Positions 39,202-53,084 are shown, counted from the first letter of the stretch. The stretch: 64,000 nucleotides of DNA from Daphnia carinata (GCF_022539665.2 NC_081335.1:4030001-4094000), one strand, 5' to 3'. Notes: generated by a model from the sequence alone, not told the origin. Made by a program: numbers and translations.

Positions 39202-42200
39202 TTAGCACTTGAGATTCACGCAATTGACGCCGATCTCTGTGCATTTGCATTCAACGCATGGTCCCGACAGCTCATCGATGATGCGTCCCACTCGGTACAT
39301 CTGCCCGTAAATGTTGCAGCTGTCAATCCTCAATCCTCCTGGATTTTGGCGGTCATCAAAGACAAAGAACAATTAGATTTCGTTTTCAACCACTTCTTAA
39401 TTCATTTTAAATTTCAACGTAAACAAACCCCTCCCAGTTGGCTTTGTACGCAGACTTTGCGTCTATTAGAAAAACCCAACGATCGAATCGAGCATTTAAA
39501 AAGAAAAGAGAAACAAAAAAAAAAAATCAATGTCCCATTTCCAAAAAAAAACAAAAAAACTTCATTTTCTATTCCATTTCCCGATGGGAGTTGATCGGCT
39601 GTAAAGTTCCTTATGTTTCAATTTCTTTTTTCAGCTGTCAAATTGGGGGATGAAAAAATCAATCGCTCGATGGAATGAGACGCTGTCAACTCTACGAACA
39701 GATTGAATAATCACGTTTTGTTCTTTCTTTCTTCCCTGGGCATAACAAGATGGGACAGTATTGGGACTTTAATCCTTAATCAATAAAGACTCAAGCATAA
39801 AGGCAATCTACTAACGAAACAGTCTTATATATATCAATCAAAATTGATTGGATATACCTGTAGCGAAAGGTGCTGGCACTCCGACTAGATTATTTATTGC
39901 CGGCTTGTTGAATTTGCTGTTGAACGATCTGGCCGTCGTTGGCACGGTCGGTCGCGGCGTAGGCCTACTCGATGTGAAGCGCCGCAACAAGAAGCTCGGC
40001 GTAGGTGGAGGCGGAGGCAGAGTGCTGCTCGGCCGAGGTGGGAACGTCACTTTGAAGGCCAGCATAGGCGACGATGGCTGCGTGGTCGATGTTGTTTTCA
40101 ATTCTTCATCCGATGGTTGCTGCTGGACTTTCTCTTCCGGCTGACCTTTATCGCTTGCGATCGTGCTGTTAACGACATCGTTCAACGGTTCCACTCGATC
40201 ACCAGCATTCCCTGATTTTTACGTAAATTGAAATGTGAAACATTCAAATGGCATCGTGTTCTAATGATTGAATCATTTTGTTTTTGGTAAGTCTTTCATT
40301 CGTTAGTACGTTTGAAAGCAACGAGTCTGTGAAGATGCAATCAAATGTCTCAAGAGATCGCGTTTCCCCAGCTGATAAAAGAAGCCAATCAAAAGACGCA
40401 AATTTCTGTCACGAACCAGACATTCCAGATTGACGCAAACAACGGTGCCGTGATTAGAACTGACGCAAGTGCACATCATCCCGCAACAAGCAAAATCCCC
40501 CTCTTGTGCGTCTCTTTCTCTCCCCCCCCCCTTCTATCTATTCGAAATGCGATTATCGATTTGTGAAGAACAAAAAGTAGATAGCGTGTCATCGAGTTGT
40601 ACGCGGAGTGCAATTTAGAAGGCGAGGCAACTTACCACCGCAGACCACTTGTCCGCAACAGAAACCGGGCTGGTCAAGCCGCTGACAGCCGGGCAATAGG
40701 GGAGCGCACTGCGTTTCGTGGCAAACGATCTCGCCCAGCATGCAGCGACAGATCTTGCAGGCATCCTCCACTTCACCCTTGATCAACTCGCCGTGGTTAT
40801 ACAAATTGCCACCGCTACTACAGTGCTCTATGTGTTGCGTGCAAACATATCACCAGCAGCAAACGAGAGGCCCATTAGTTTCCAAGGTTAACATGGTTAC
40901 ATAAGACGGCGTGCAATCGTAAGCGTGAATGATTAATTAGCAAGCCAATTAGAGTTTTGTAGAAATGTGTAGGGGGGGGGGGCTACCTGTTTGCGATTCA
41001 GAGGCAGCTGCCTGAGACATTGGCGTCCGCTGTTCCATGACACCGCCTAAATTCAATCGTTCGTCTTCTTCTAAATTGGGCACGCCCATCACCGCATCTG
41101 CCGCCACGAACGGAATGATTCTGATCGATTGAGTGATAGGTAAACATTTAAAAACGTTAAAACATAATAGATGAAACACTCACTCGAGATTAGGCAACGA
41201 CGGAGGCAGTTCCATGTTGCTGTAATCGTAATCGAGGGGCTCCTCTTCTTCCGCCAACATTGGAGGTACCAGCGGAACGGCTTGTCCCGCATCGGCCATC
41301 GGTTTGGCTGTTTTATTATCAACAGGCATAACGTTAGCGTTGGTCGGTGGAGGAGCTGCCACCGGAGCGGCCGTTGCGTTCGTTTTCGCCGCATCTTCTT
41401 TGCCCACCACGCGGGCGGAGGATTGCGAAACGGACGTAATCGATGAAGAAACGCTGACTTCAATGTTCCTTTCGGCCGCTTCGGCCTCTAATTCGTCTGG
41501 AGTCAATTCAGGTTCTTCATCCAGACGCGATGAAGCTGGTAAATCATCGAAGATGGGCTCCTCCTCATCTCCAGTTATGGCCGTCGGTGCGACGCTGTCA
41601 TCCATTGCGACCGTGGCCGACTCTTCTGGCACGTCGGTGCTGGACATTGGGGCAGGTACTCGACTTTCTATCAAAGATCCCTCGATGGCCAACGAATCGA
41701 AATGCGGGCCTTCCACAGTTTCGATCGAGTCGAGTCGGACGTCGTTATTCGGGGACTCGTCAATCGCTTTGCGGAAGAACGATGCAGCGGAAATGGCCTC
41801 TAAATTGGATTGCGGATCCTCTTCCGTCAGGTGATCCGGTCCAAGGGTAACGGCATTGGCTTCCTCAGGCTTTTACAATTCAAAACGAAATGATTTAATT
41901 TCAAAAGAGGGACCAACAGAGTCAGTTGTGCTTGTTCCAGGCTTACCTGTGCTGTACTGGAAGGCGTGGCTTCTGTGACTTTGACTTCAGCGCTACGTTT
42001 CGTCAGCATCTTCTTGCGCAAGACACGCGAATTGGCCAGCTGGATGTAACACATTGCCGCGTTTAAAACAAAAATGAAACCAACAGATGTGAAGCAGAAG
42101 AATGCCAACAACAATAAACAATCGATGATAATCGTACCTTCTGGTGATGTGAGGACGTCGTCGAAGAAGAATCGAAAATGCGGTCATTGCCCCGTACGTT

Positions 42201-45200
42201 TGCCGCACCAAGACGAACGCGGTCACCTGTTTTGTTGTTGTTTATTGTTAGTTTAATTGTCCAAGAAAATAAACAAACGTTGATGCGTTGGGTGACGCAA
42301 CTCTATCCCGACCAAAATTCTAAACATATAATTCCCCCCCACACTTTGCCGAAATTTTTACGAGCAAGTTACAAGCGATAGATAAGCAAACAAACATATA
42401 CCTCGACGTTCGGTGGGTGTAATCGTCTTGAGTACGACGGAAGTGGCGTTGACCGTCGCCGTGGCTTTGTATGGTAATAAACATAAATAAATTACGAGGA
42501 GAAAATAAATAAATTCTAAAATTTATTTATTTTTTTTTTTCAGTTTTGAACACGCACGCACGTTATGCCCCCTAGGACAGTTTAAATCATTGGGCGACAT
42601 GTAGCGCAACGTAATTCTTTGGCAAAAAATGAAATGTCCATTTTTTTAAATGGATGGAGAAGGAAAAAAAAAAATGGAAAAAGCTTACCACAATCGTAAT
42701 GAGTTGGACAACAGGCCAAATCGCGGAAGCGGGGCGTGCATCCTTCCAGTTCCGGTTCGGCGCATCGCGGTTTGACGCACGTCTGTTTCCCTTTTAAGCA
42801 GAAACAATATTCGCAAGTGGACGACGTCATCATGGCAGAGCCGTCGGCGTACAACGTTCCAGAATCCACGCAACCTGAGGAAAATTCCAATTTTAATTTC
42901 ATCATAATCGTATTCATTTCAACTTTAACATGGAAAGACGTACCTTGTTTATCGCTGCCACTTTTGGCAAGATGTTTCACCAATCTTTTACGCAAATCTT
43001 CGCGAACTTTCCAGGCTCCCACCTGACCGGTAGGATCTTTGCGGAAGAGTCGGTTCCCACCGGAATGTGCACCGGCTGTTCCAGACAAATGGAATTACAT
43101 CAGTTTAGAATTTTTTTTTAACGCAATATACGAAGCTACGAAGACGTTTGGTAGACTGAATTTGTTTCAAGGGTATCCTGGCCAGTCAAGGGCAAAATTC
43201 AAGGTGTTAAAATAATGTGTTCACCGTTAAGAGAAAAGTTCGTCAACGATCTATTGTCACGATTGTATATTCGCTGACGATCGTCTCACGTGTAACCCTT
43301 TGCCCAACCGATTGCTATTCACGCCGACAAAGAGAAACAGCAGTGGTTTTTTTCAAAAATTTCTTAAACGAAAATTTTAAAAGCAGACCGTAATAAAACT
43401 TGTTGTAGCGTTTAACTTGTTCTTCTTTTCGCTGAAAAACAATCCGAAAAAAAAATAGCCCATTTATTATTTTCCAGAAAAACATTTATTCTTTCACGTT
43501 TAAATGGCGATGATACGACCCTCAGGGCTAACGCTTCGTGACAATCAACTCATGTGAAGTAAAAAAAAAAAAAAATCTATTCTTGCTGGTTATTTGCCAA
43601 TGACCTTCGCTTGTATCTTATCAAAAATAAGTATGACTTAAAGAAACAAAAAAACACTTACGGCAATGTAATTTCGGGCAGCATGCGTTCTTCCTCTCGA
43701 CAAGAACGCAGCCGGCCGGTGGCGGGTAAATGTCGTGCAGGAAAGGGCAGACTTGCAGGTGACAACGCAACGCTCCGTTCTGGCAGCTGCAGTTGAGACA
43801 AGGTTCTTTGGTGACCACCGTTTGGCTTTCTTTATAGAACTTGCCGTCGTACAAGCAGCCTTGAGCAACAACGAAAAAAAACAAAACAAATATCGTGTAA
43901 TTATTACGCGGTTAGAACATGAAAAAACAAACGAGCCCAAACCGACAATTTTTTGTTGGTTCTTGTATCAAAAAATGATGTGTGTACCGTGTCAATTACA
44001 CGCCGTGTGACCGAAATTGCGGAACGACCGCGAAAGCTATCAGATCAGAAAAGAAGATGATTACAGAGCCCAACTTAAACTTGATGGCCCTTCGTTTTGT
44101 TTGTTGTTTTTTCTTACTATTTGAACTGAAAAATTAAAGAGCTTTTAATGTCAAATATTTCTTTGTGCATAGCGTGTTTTTTTTTAAATGACAGTCGGGA
44201 CCCGCATTCCGTGAGCAGGATAACAAAGGTCGAGATGAACAGGTAAAAATGGCCGTTGGGCATTTAACTGGATTACCTTTATTTTTTTTCATTTCGAATT
44301 TTCTTCTTTCTGAAATTGAACCGGGCAGCGCATTAAGATGGCTGACCAGTTATTTGTTCTTTCTACTACTACGCAACGTGTGATTAGAAAAAAAAAAGAA
44401 ACACGCTTTTTTCTCTCCCCCGACTGGAAATGCTAATGAGGCACAATTTAAAATATGTTATCGAGAATGCAAAAATCCCGATTTTTTTTTTAACAATACC
44501 CCGCTTCAGCAACCCATTTTCCCTTTTTCTGTATCACGCTAGTCTCCCTTTTTTTTTTGTCATGTAATTTTCATTTTCAAGAAAAAAAAAGGAATGTTTT
44601 CATTTTCTTATTCCAACGTCTTGGACGAAATTTTATTTCGAACTTTTTCAAGGTCTTTTACGGTCATCAACCGACACTTCCCTTCGCCACTTTTCAACAA
44701 TTGTACACTACACCTAGTTCCTCCTCAGCTACTACACTCTTATGGCTCCTCTTTTTTTTTCTTTTGAAATGGCGCATATCTCTTTTGTGTTATTATCATT
44801 TTATTTAATTCTTTTTTTTTACTGTTTGCTGTTGTGTGTCGATATAAAAGGATTGTACCGCTAGCTTTGCTTCAATAACCCAAGCACGTCTTCGAACTCG
44901 ACGGTAGAAAGGACTTTAATAAAAAAACGGCGTCGAAACCCCAAAAATTAAAGCGGGAATTCATTGGGCAACGTCGAGTTGAACTCGCTAAATCTGCCGG
45001 CTTTTTGAGAAATTTAATTGAAAAGACTGCACTTGTGAACTTGGAATCAAAGAAAGAAAAAAATTGGGAGGAAGCCGTCCCGCTCAACGAACTCGGTCGA
45101 GAGTTCCTTTTGCATACAAATGAAACAAAAGCGGATGTGAAAAAAAAGAAAGAAAATTTATTTACCTGTGCGTTGAGGATCATCCACCGTGACATCAATG

Positions 45201-45810
45201 TCCGACATTGGAGCTATAAAAAAAATGAAAGAAATGGATCATTACATCTGGTTCTAGTTTTTTTTTAATTTCAAAGATCGCAAATGACACAAGTCGATGG
45301 TAAATTATTAATGGTCAGCTGAGCTGCGGCTAACGTGTGATTCACGTTAGAATGTGCACAACTCAAATGCAAAATAATCAGTGGAAAAGATCGTCAGCTG
45401 TAACATGACACGATATCTCTGTGGGAAATGTATCACATACGTTCGAAAAGTTTGCACGCAAAAACCGGTCAAAATCTTACCAAACTGGTCCTTGACTATG
45501 CAAATTTACACACAAAAACAAGTTACCCTGCAAAAAAAACTGTTCACAGCTAACTAGCCTATCGAAAATGCCTGAATTTAGAAACAAAAGAAAATCGAAT
45601 GGGCGGTTTTCATCGATATCGTTCTTTCCGAGAATAGCTGTTTTTTTGTTTTACTAAACACCCTTCTTTCTCTAAAGCCAGACGGCCTTGAACCACAAAA
45701 CTTAAATGAATTGCTTTCAAAAATGAGTTATTACCTGTTGAAATGGTAAGCCACGATAGCGAGGATACGAGAAGAACGTGCCAGAGTCGAACGGAGTTGA
45801 ACGGCGCCAT
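39202..45810 (-). CDS. Secreted multi-VWC-domain protein with long acidic and Pro/Thr-rich linkers, 13 exons
   Basis: Exons: 45810-45735, 45213-45166, 43859-43662, 43075-42944, 42874-42689, 42464-42402, 42226-42138, 42039-41947, 41869-41184, 41120-40987, 40827-40636, 40211-39858 and 39338-39202; phases agree throughout, 795 aa. Residues 1-25 form a signal peptide (WHVLLVSSLSWLTIS). Von Willebrand factor C modules lie at about 43-107 (CLYDGKFY, CLNCSC, CCPKLHC), 152-213 (CVDSGTLYADG, CEYCFC, CCPTHYDC), 569-632 (CKICRC, CCGQVVC), and a short last one at about 757-795 (CVECKC...CVNLKC) ending the protein. Between modules 2 and 3 lies an acidic, low-complexity region (DEEEPIFDDL, EEEEPLDYDYSNMELP); before module 4 lies a Pro/Thr-rich region. 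VWC proteins usually bind BMPs or matrix. Tenectin-like and kielin/chordin-like families are candidates, but neither is established. Confidence 0.85.
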
Positions 45811-48800
45811 ACCAATGTCGCTGAGCACCGAAACAGTTGTGAACGAAATAGCCCCAAACTTGTGAACGAAACAGAAAAAAAAACAGAATCGAAAAAGACA
45901 ACCTTCAGAAACTGTTGTGTAGCCACTTGTTGGCTGAAGCTTCTAGCCACAACTGACAGGGCGAGCTCAAGAGCGGGTTTTTTTTGTTCGACTGTCGTCT
46001 TCACCTTCCACAGCGCTACAACCTAATGTTTGGTGTATAGTGGGCTACGGTCGGGCGAGTTTGAGCTTGTTTTTGAGTTGAATATAGTTCGATGGCCGTT
46101 TTGTTCGATTTTTTCAAATAGTTTGCCACCCACTTAATTGTGCGGCTATTTCTACTCATGCAACAACAAAAGTAGATCTGCTATTCGCTGAAACTAGAAC
46201 AGATTTTTTTTGTTTGTTTTCAAACCACATCATTTCGTCCGCTATAAATAAAGAGTACCTTGTTATATTTTATGGAGGAGGAGTTTTATTTTATTTATTT
46301 TGGCCTCGTTCTCCACTGACCTGAGACATGTGATCTTCTGCCCTATTCTCACGGTTGGCTGTTACATCTTCGTTTTTTTTGTGACACAATGTTCAATGAT
46401 AATTTTTTCGAAAAGGGGGGGATGATTGAAAAAAACTACTTTGACTAACTGTTGTTGACGATTGCGAACCGGAAAGTCATATAAGAAAGCGGAAATCACG
46501 GCTAAGAACGATGGGTTGTCTGGCAACGAAACCTTAACCGAACACTGTGTAAGTTTAAATCGATTATTTCAGCATACACGCCTTGTTGATTTCAGTCTCA
46601 ATCGAAATCCGTCTCACTCACGAGGATAATCATCAGTGCGATGACAGCGTATTTTCGAAAGAAATCTCGTACACCTGAAGGACATTTCAAGGTAAAAATG
46701 GATGTGACCAAACCTTGAGCAAAATGTGGACATCCAATCGCCATTCTGTTTCATGGACAATGTCAATTTCAAACGAAACACGCGATTTATCCTAGCGTTA
46801 CGTATCTACAGCAATACAACTAAAGCCTTCAAAATTCAATCATCTATCTTGCTACTACATTATATTTTTTTTAAATTAAGCATTGTCTAATGAGCGTTAC
46901 CATTTATCACGTTCAAGTTTCCTTAATCCGACCGCTGCTCTTCTGCCGGTCTTCGTGACGCGAACAGATCAAACTCGTTATGATCCACTAACAGCAGGAC
47001 GAAGGATTTCTCAGAGATATGTGATATCAAGTGTATCGATTTAAATAAAAAACAAAACAAACTTGAACTATGTATTAGCACTTAACACGTTTCCCCCTTT
47101 AATTATGAAATACGAGCTCTCTTTTGAGTGTAACCTTCAAGTGAGTGCAATGAACTCAATGTCCTAGGGACGTCGCCATCGAGTTTGCCGAAAGGGCAAA
47201 AAACAAAAAAACATGGTTTTCAAAAACGTAAATGGACGGCAGACCGCATCTAAGTGAGAGCGCCACAATGGAACGTGATTGGTGAACGAGAGCTTCCGGT
47301 GTTGGTCTCGCAAGTTGCCGGTTGTTGTTCACAGATAATCGGTCAGGACGTGTCTACATATACGTTAAGTCGCAACGTATCCACTTGTTGAGCTGCACAC
47401 GTCCTGGTACTGTATGTTTGTTTTGCTGATCTGAGGAAGCCATTTTGGACTTCTGCAAAATATTGAAATGAAACATGTGAAACATATGTAAACGTTTTGG
47501 GCATTTATATCCCATGGGGGCGATTTGGGAAAAAGGAAAGTTGCAGTTTGGCGTTTCTATCCCCAAAGGAGCGAGTTTTGTAAAAAGAAACGATGCAGTT
47601 TAGCGAAATTCCAAGGCCACAGTTTCTCTTACTATTCCCTATAGACTAGAAACCTTTTGCAAAATATGCTAATCGAGAGCAATGTTTGCGGTTGCGACAT
47701 TCTAGATGAATATTCATGATGGCATTTTTCAGAGATTATGCATGTTTTTTTGTTTCACTTCAATCCCTAGACATTAGAAAGCCTGAATCCTATTTAAATG
47801 AGATGAGAGCAAAGATGATTCGGTAATAAAAAAATAGCTTTTGAAATTTTACTTTTGCAATCATTTGAACGTGTTTAAATAGATGCTTCTTTTAATCAGT
47901 ATATTTTTGGTCGGGAAAATTGGACCCTGTTCAAAATTTTCATTAAAATTGGTGCAAATGAAAAATGGCTCAGTAGAAAAACGGGCCCTCCATTCCGGTT
48001 TATTTCTTCTACAATTAAAAATATTTGGCCCAATCACCAACGGTGATGAACCAGAAGTATCACTCTATCTAAAAAAAACGTGAATCATGTGATGTTGGGA
48101 CCAGCACCGCCAGCAAAGCAACGGGACATACGAAATCGGGAATATGACTCAATTTCTTCAAAATATCCTTTGAAACGAAAAAAAAAGTACGGTTCTTTTT
48201 TGTTGTTGTTGTCGTGTTGACGTTGTTAACCCTCCGGGGTTTTTATAATCATGTACATTGTAAAAGAAGAAGCAGAAAAATACATAACAGCATAAAGTAT
48301 GTATACGCAGGTCCATTTGTATTCCAAATGACGTCAACATCCCAGTTGTTTTCCAGATGACGTGGAATTGACAATAGGACCGTACGGTTGGTTGGAATAT
48401 AATCATCAAACCTTGTAGTGCCCAAGGCTTATATTCTTTTTATTTTTTCGAAAAAAGGAAAACCCAAATCAAAGTCTATGGAGAAACCCATAAACCTTGA
48501 TATGGCTTTTGTTTTGCGTCAGTGTCATTTTGCCATCCACGGGAGGGCTTTTCGATCATAAATACGGTAAACATGAAAACATAAAAGAAAATAAAGGACA
48601 TTGCGAACTAGAGGAAATATTGTTCTCCCCTCCTTGGAAAGAGTATATTTACAAGAGATTTGGTGTCAGAACGTTAACGATATCGTGATTGGGGATGTAA
48701 AAACCAATGTTCGTTTATCGCCATTGTTCCTCGTTCTAAATTAAGATCTGTTTCTTTTTTTTTAATCAAAAACTTAATTGGTGAAGCAAGAATTATATTT

Positions 48801-49397
48801 ACACATGGAGGTGAATCATCATACGAATTTCTCATTTCGAGGCCTTGGCCAAGTATCAAATTGCCTCCCGTCATTATATAAATATACACACAGCCAAGGA
48901 TAAACCAGTTGAAATCCACGGCCTGTGCCGTGGAATGTTAACATCAAAATGCACATTGCGTTTCGTTAGACAAGAACCGATTTAATATATAGTGCTTCCG
49001 GTTTCACCGGCTTTCGTGATGCACCTATTTCGTTATGACTCAGACTATCGATTTGTGTGTGTACCGTAATTACATATTTTTGTTCAAGGTAAGAATCCGT
49101 ACTTTAGCCACATTTGTTTGACGCACCTATCTCTATTAGCCCCCAAAAAATTGTGGAACAAGTTAAATACAGACACCAAGAAGCCCACAAACTATGGAAT
49201 GCTGGAACCATCCTTATTTATTAAAAGGCGTGCACACATAAGTTCAAACGTCTAAGCGTTTCGTTCCAATGCGAAGCAACGTGGGTGAAACAGAAATGGG
49301 GCGTCAGCGTACTGCAGACTCAAAAGTGCTTCACATTCAAATTGGCAAATGAAAATTCATTTAAATAAACAAACAAACACGAAGGGGAAATTCACTT
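45811..49397. other. Long intergenic region
   Basis: Promoter side of the VWC gene. No coding gene recognised on either strand. A degenerate two-copy repeat of about 53 bp lies at about 47500-47605 (shared CGATTTGGGAAAAAGG-like and GCAGTTTGGCG blocks). A few AT-rich frames under 85 codons have no support. Confidence 0.45.
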
Positions 49398-49746
49398 TCA
49401 GTTGGGCAACGATGGGTCAAATAATTTCCGCAAAAGCCTCCACATCATTCGATAGCGAGTAGTTTTTTTGCACACAGTTTCAATGATTTTGCTGCTCGTT
49501 TGCAACCACGTCACTGATCTCAACATCTCCTGGTTTTTGCGTTTCCACGCGTGAATTTCATCGGACACCATCAAGAAGCAGGCGGCTATTAGCAACGTAA
49601 ACAAAGGTATCCTCAGCAATCCGCGGACCATCTACAAATATGGCTTCGTTCAATCATGTGCAATTTATAAACACAAAGATTGCGCTACTCACGTGGCGCA
49701 AATGTTCTGTTGGAGTTCTTTCTCGTTTCTCCGGGCCAGCCCACAT
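49398..49746 (-). CDS. Small single-pass membrane protein, 95 aa, two exons
   Basis: Exons 49746-49693 and 49631-49398, joined in phase 0 through GTGAGT and TTTGTAG. The protein begins MWAGPEKRERTPTEHLRH (charged), then one hydrophobic segment (LLRIPLFTLLIAACFLMV), then a basic tail with several Lys/Arg and one Cys. A start at the Met that opens exon 2 (77 aa, with the hydrophobic stretch acting as a signal peptide) is an alternative. No family was recognised. It sits head-to-tail downstream of the SLC3A-like gene. Confidence 0.5.
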
Positions 49747-50264
49747 TTCCAATCGACCCACTAATATCGAACTCTGTTTGAAAACTACTGAAATTTGATT
49801 GAATGTTTTGCAAGTAAACCTTGAAAATGATCTTCTCTTGGGAAAAAAGAGACCCTTGTGAACAGTCGTCGAAATTCCTCGAGCTCTTTTGGCCAAGGTT
49901 GTTGTCTGACCCGATATCTCTTTAAAGGCGCATCGATTCTTTAAGAGGACTTGTTTGGAAATCGATCGAAGTCTGAAATTATCGTAGATTTCTTTAGGGG
50001 CTGTAGTGGGGTTTTAAGGAACATATGCGCACAAGGATGGAAGTGGTTATGGTATAGTAAACAAAATCATGATAATAAAAAAAAGCAATCAAGTACTTGT
50101 ATTATAAAAGATTGATGTTTGTCATGTGAAAAACAAAAAATTAAATGACGGCAAAGAATCGTTCCTGTTTCATTTTTTCGAATGTATTTAGTTGGGTATG
50201 TGTGTGTGTGTATGAAGGCGTCTTACTAATTATTGTGGTAGAACAATCAGGGTAGTTAACCAAA
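49747..50264. other. Intergenic between the small membrane protein gene and the SLC3A-like gene
   Basis: Likely 3' untranslated region of the upstream gene and promoter of the small membrane protein gene. No other feature seen. Confidence 0.5.
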
Positions 50265-53084
50265 TTACTGCTTCCAAAAGGAAAAAATGGCGACCTCTTT
50301 TGGTTCTACTGTTACGTCTGATTTTTTCACTGGCGAAGTCTCCCTGGAATTTAAAGGGGAGTCTTTGTTTACAGTTTGAAATTTTCCTATTTGAACAGAA
50401 AATACTCACGTTCGACTTCCTTCCGTTTTGATTTTGCGGATAACTGTCATTTCATTCGAAATGTAAGTAGTGTTGTAAAACGATAACGTCTTACGCTGAC
50501 TGCCGACGTTCCACACGATCAGAAATCCCGTATTATTCCAGGCGTGAACCCTTATGAAAGTAGTCATAAAACCCAAATTCATTAAACCGTTAAATGAAGT
50601 CATTCTCATATTCAACATACCTCGTAAAAGAAAATATGTCTGTGTCGACGATGGGGAACTCGATAGTTCCATTAGTTAGTGCCAACGAAGTCTTCTTGAT
50701 GGCTACCATGTCTTTGATTGTGTTCCACAGCGAATTGGATCTAGATTTCAGTGAGTCAACGGTTGGGTCGTTGTTGTTCACCGGAAGCCATGGATTGGCA
50801 GCGGAAGTGAAACCTTTTGTCCCAAAACATGACTGATTACAAGATCTCTGTCGAACCGAAGACGGCAAGTTGTAAATTACCTGCATGTCGTGAAGTGTTC
50901 CATTTCATGGGAGTACGGAACGGATCACGTGATATCAAATTGTAGTTGACAGTACCAGCCTCTTTGGCAGCACCATCGACCGTTTCTTCGTATTTAATAG
51001 CCATGTTGTTGCTGAATTGCAACTCTTCTCCGTAGTAGATGGACGATGATCCCGGCAGGAAAATCTGAATCATCTGCAAACCGACAGCCAATTGATTGAA
51101 CTTTGAATAGATGCGACTGTGGGTCTCGTCACCCAACGTCCACGTCGGCCACGCCTGTAATCAGATATCATTAAACTACATGTTAAAAAAAAAGTCAGAT
51201 TCATCTGGGAAAAGAAAATTCTTATACCCTGGTCTTGTTAAATGCTTCGAGCGATTGGTTAACTAAAGCTTTTAATTGTAAACCGTCGAATGTCGAATTC
51301 AATTTGTAAAGCGCGTTGGTCGTCATCGACTGGTACGTTTGCCACCACCTTTCGTCACTCATCACTCGTTCATTGGCTTCCACAAATAATATTCTAAATG
51401 AATTTTTCATTATCGTTAAGTTTTAAGAAGAGAATGGAGTTGAAAGCTGATACCTTTCTTCACCCAATCGGGGCATCATCATGACGGATGCAAAGATGTC
51501 GTTGACGGCTTGATAACTTTCGGGCAAATCCCGCGTGAAATTGTGGCTAAAAGAGGCATAATCCTGTGTATTACCTAATTGACTTTCGTCGCTTAACTGG
51601 GCGTCTTCGTACAGGAAAGCGACGTCCCGCACGTAGAACCCATCCACTCCCATATCCAACCAGAAGGTAGCCGCGCTCTTATTACATTTTAAAAAATGTA
51701 TGTTTAATGTTATTTATTATTTTTGTTTGTTAATGTGATAATGTATTACTTTCATTTCCTGGACAATTTGTGGGTGTCGGTAATTGAGGTCCGGCTCGTT
51801 CCTCCAGAATTGCCGGAGATAATATTCTTGCCTAATTTCACTCCACTGCCAGGCCGACCCGTTATACATCGATACCTAAACAATGGAGATAATCCATTAA
51901 GGATGACACATTGACAGATGGGCCATCATTATTATCATTTTACCCAGTTGTTGGGAGGTAGGGGTTTTGCATCTGTGCCCACTTTGCCTTTATTCCAGAT
52001 GTAATAGTCCCTGTAAGGAGGTGTTGACGACTGGGATTGCTTAAACCACTAGAAGACATGACAACGAGTACAGAAGTAAGAACGTAAAAAAACGTAAAAA
52101 GGAAAATTGAAAATTTCAGATAACAATCCCCATTTGTTGCACCCTATGTGCACAACTAACCTTATGCGCACTTCCGCTATGATTCAATATGATGTCCATG
52201 ATAACCTTAATTCCTAAAAAAAAAATTATAAAAGCAGTCCTCTGTTATCCTTTCGATGTTTACTTAACATTGACATTGACTTGCTAATGGTTCCTAATGA
52301 CGCAAATCGATATCTAGTTATGGCAAGTACCCAATAGTTTGGCCGAAATGACGAGCTCACGAAAATCTTGAAGTTGTCCATACTCGACTTTAACGGCCGT
52401 AATGTCTATGACGTCCGTGCCGGTTATTGTGTTCTGTCGAATTGAGAAAAATATGAACATTGTTAAACGTAACATTTAAAGAGAAAATATTATACCGTGT
52501 TTTGGATAGGCGACAGCCACAAAACATCAATTCCCAGTTCTTTCAAATACGGTAACCGTTCCTGGAGTCCTGTGCAATAGAACACAACGATAACGTTCCC
52601 CCGTACAAAAAGCGTTGATTATCTCAAAACATACAATTCATGTGTTTGAATAATAAATATTTGAAATGGTTGCGCAACTTAGCCGCACCGTAGGCGACAA
52701 CGCCTAAATTGTTTGTGATTAAAAGAAAAAGAAACCTTTGAAATCTCCTAGTCCGTCTCCATCAGAGTCCGCGTACGACGTTACATAGCAACGGTAGATT
52801 GTGGCATTTTGCCACCACTTCAAATGGACTGGCTCTACGGGAACGGCAGATGACTTCTTGCCCAAAGTTACGCCGAGGACGATGGCTAAAATAATCAACA
52901 AAATGAGCGCGCTCATTCCGGCGATGAACCATTTGTTACGCATCAAACGAGAACATTGTAGCTTCCTCTTTTGCACCGCTGAACTTTTAATGATGTATGT
53001 TTTCTTCGGGATCGGGGGAGCGCTTGAAGGGACTCTTCGGCCTCCTCGTAATCGGTCATCCTCACTGTCCGACGACGATACCAT
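50265..53084 (-). CDS. SLC3A-type (CD98/4F2 heavy-chain-like) type II membrane glycoprotein, 12 exons
   Basis: Exons: 53084-52736, 52569-52496, 52433-52331, 52213-52161, 52048-51944, 51875-51750, 51677-51454, 51393-51228, 51154-50881, 50813-50621, 50550-50410 and 50343-50265; phases agree, 628 aa. The N-terminal cytosolic region is basic and Ser-rich. One membrane helix (about 52-75, ALILLIILAIVLGVTLG) is followed by a GH13 alpha-amylase-like ectodomain (WWQNATIYRCYVTSYADSDG, GIDVLWLSPI, DIILNHSG). The nucleophile region reads DGFYVRDV, as in 4F2hc (DGF-VRD), not GFRxDA of active glucosidases. The last catalytic motif GNHD is replaced by GDET. An enzymatic role is therefore unlikely. The family pairs by disulfide with light-chain amino-acid transporters and carries them to the plasma membrane. 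Many N-glycosylation sites are visible. A frame-consistent upstream Met exists at 53126. A membrane maltase relative is the alternative. Confidence 0.88.

Noticed and set aside
39848-41834. Long plus-strand frames (98 and 176 codons) opposite the VWC gene
   Set aside because: They are antisense to coding exons 12 and 9 of the VWC gene, whose splice phases and Cys motifs are convincing. Their Gly/Ser-rich content is a mirror of the Pro/acidic linkers.
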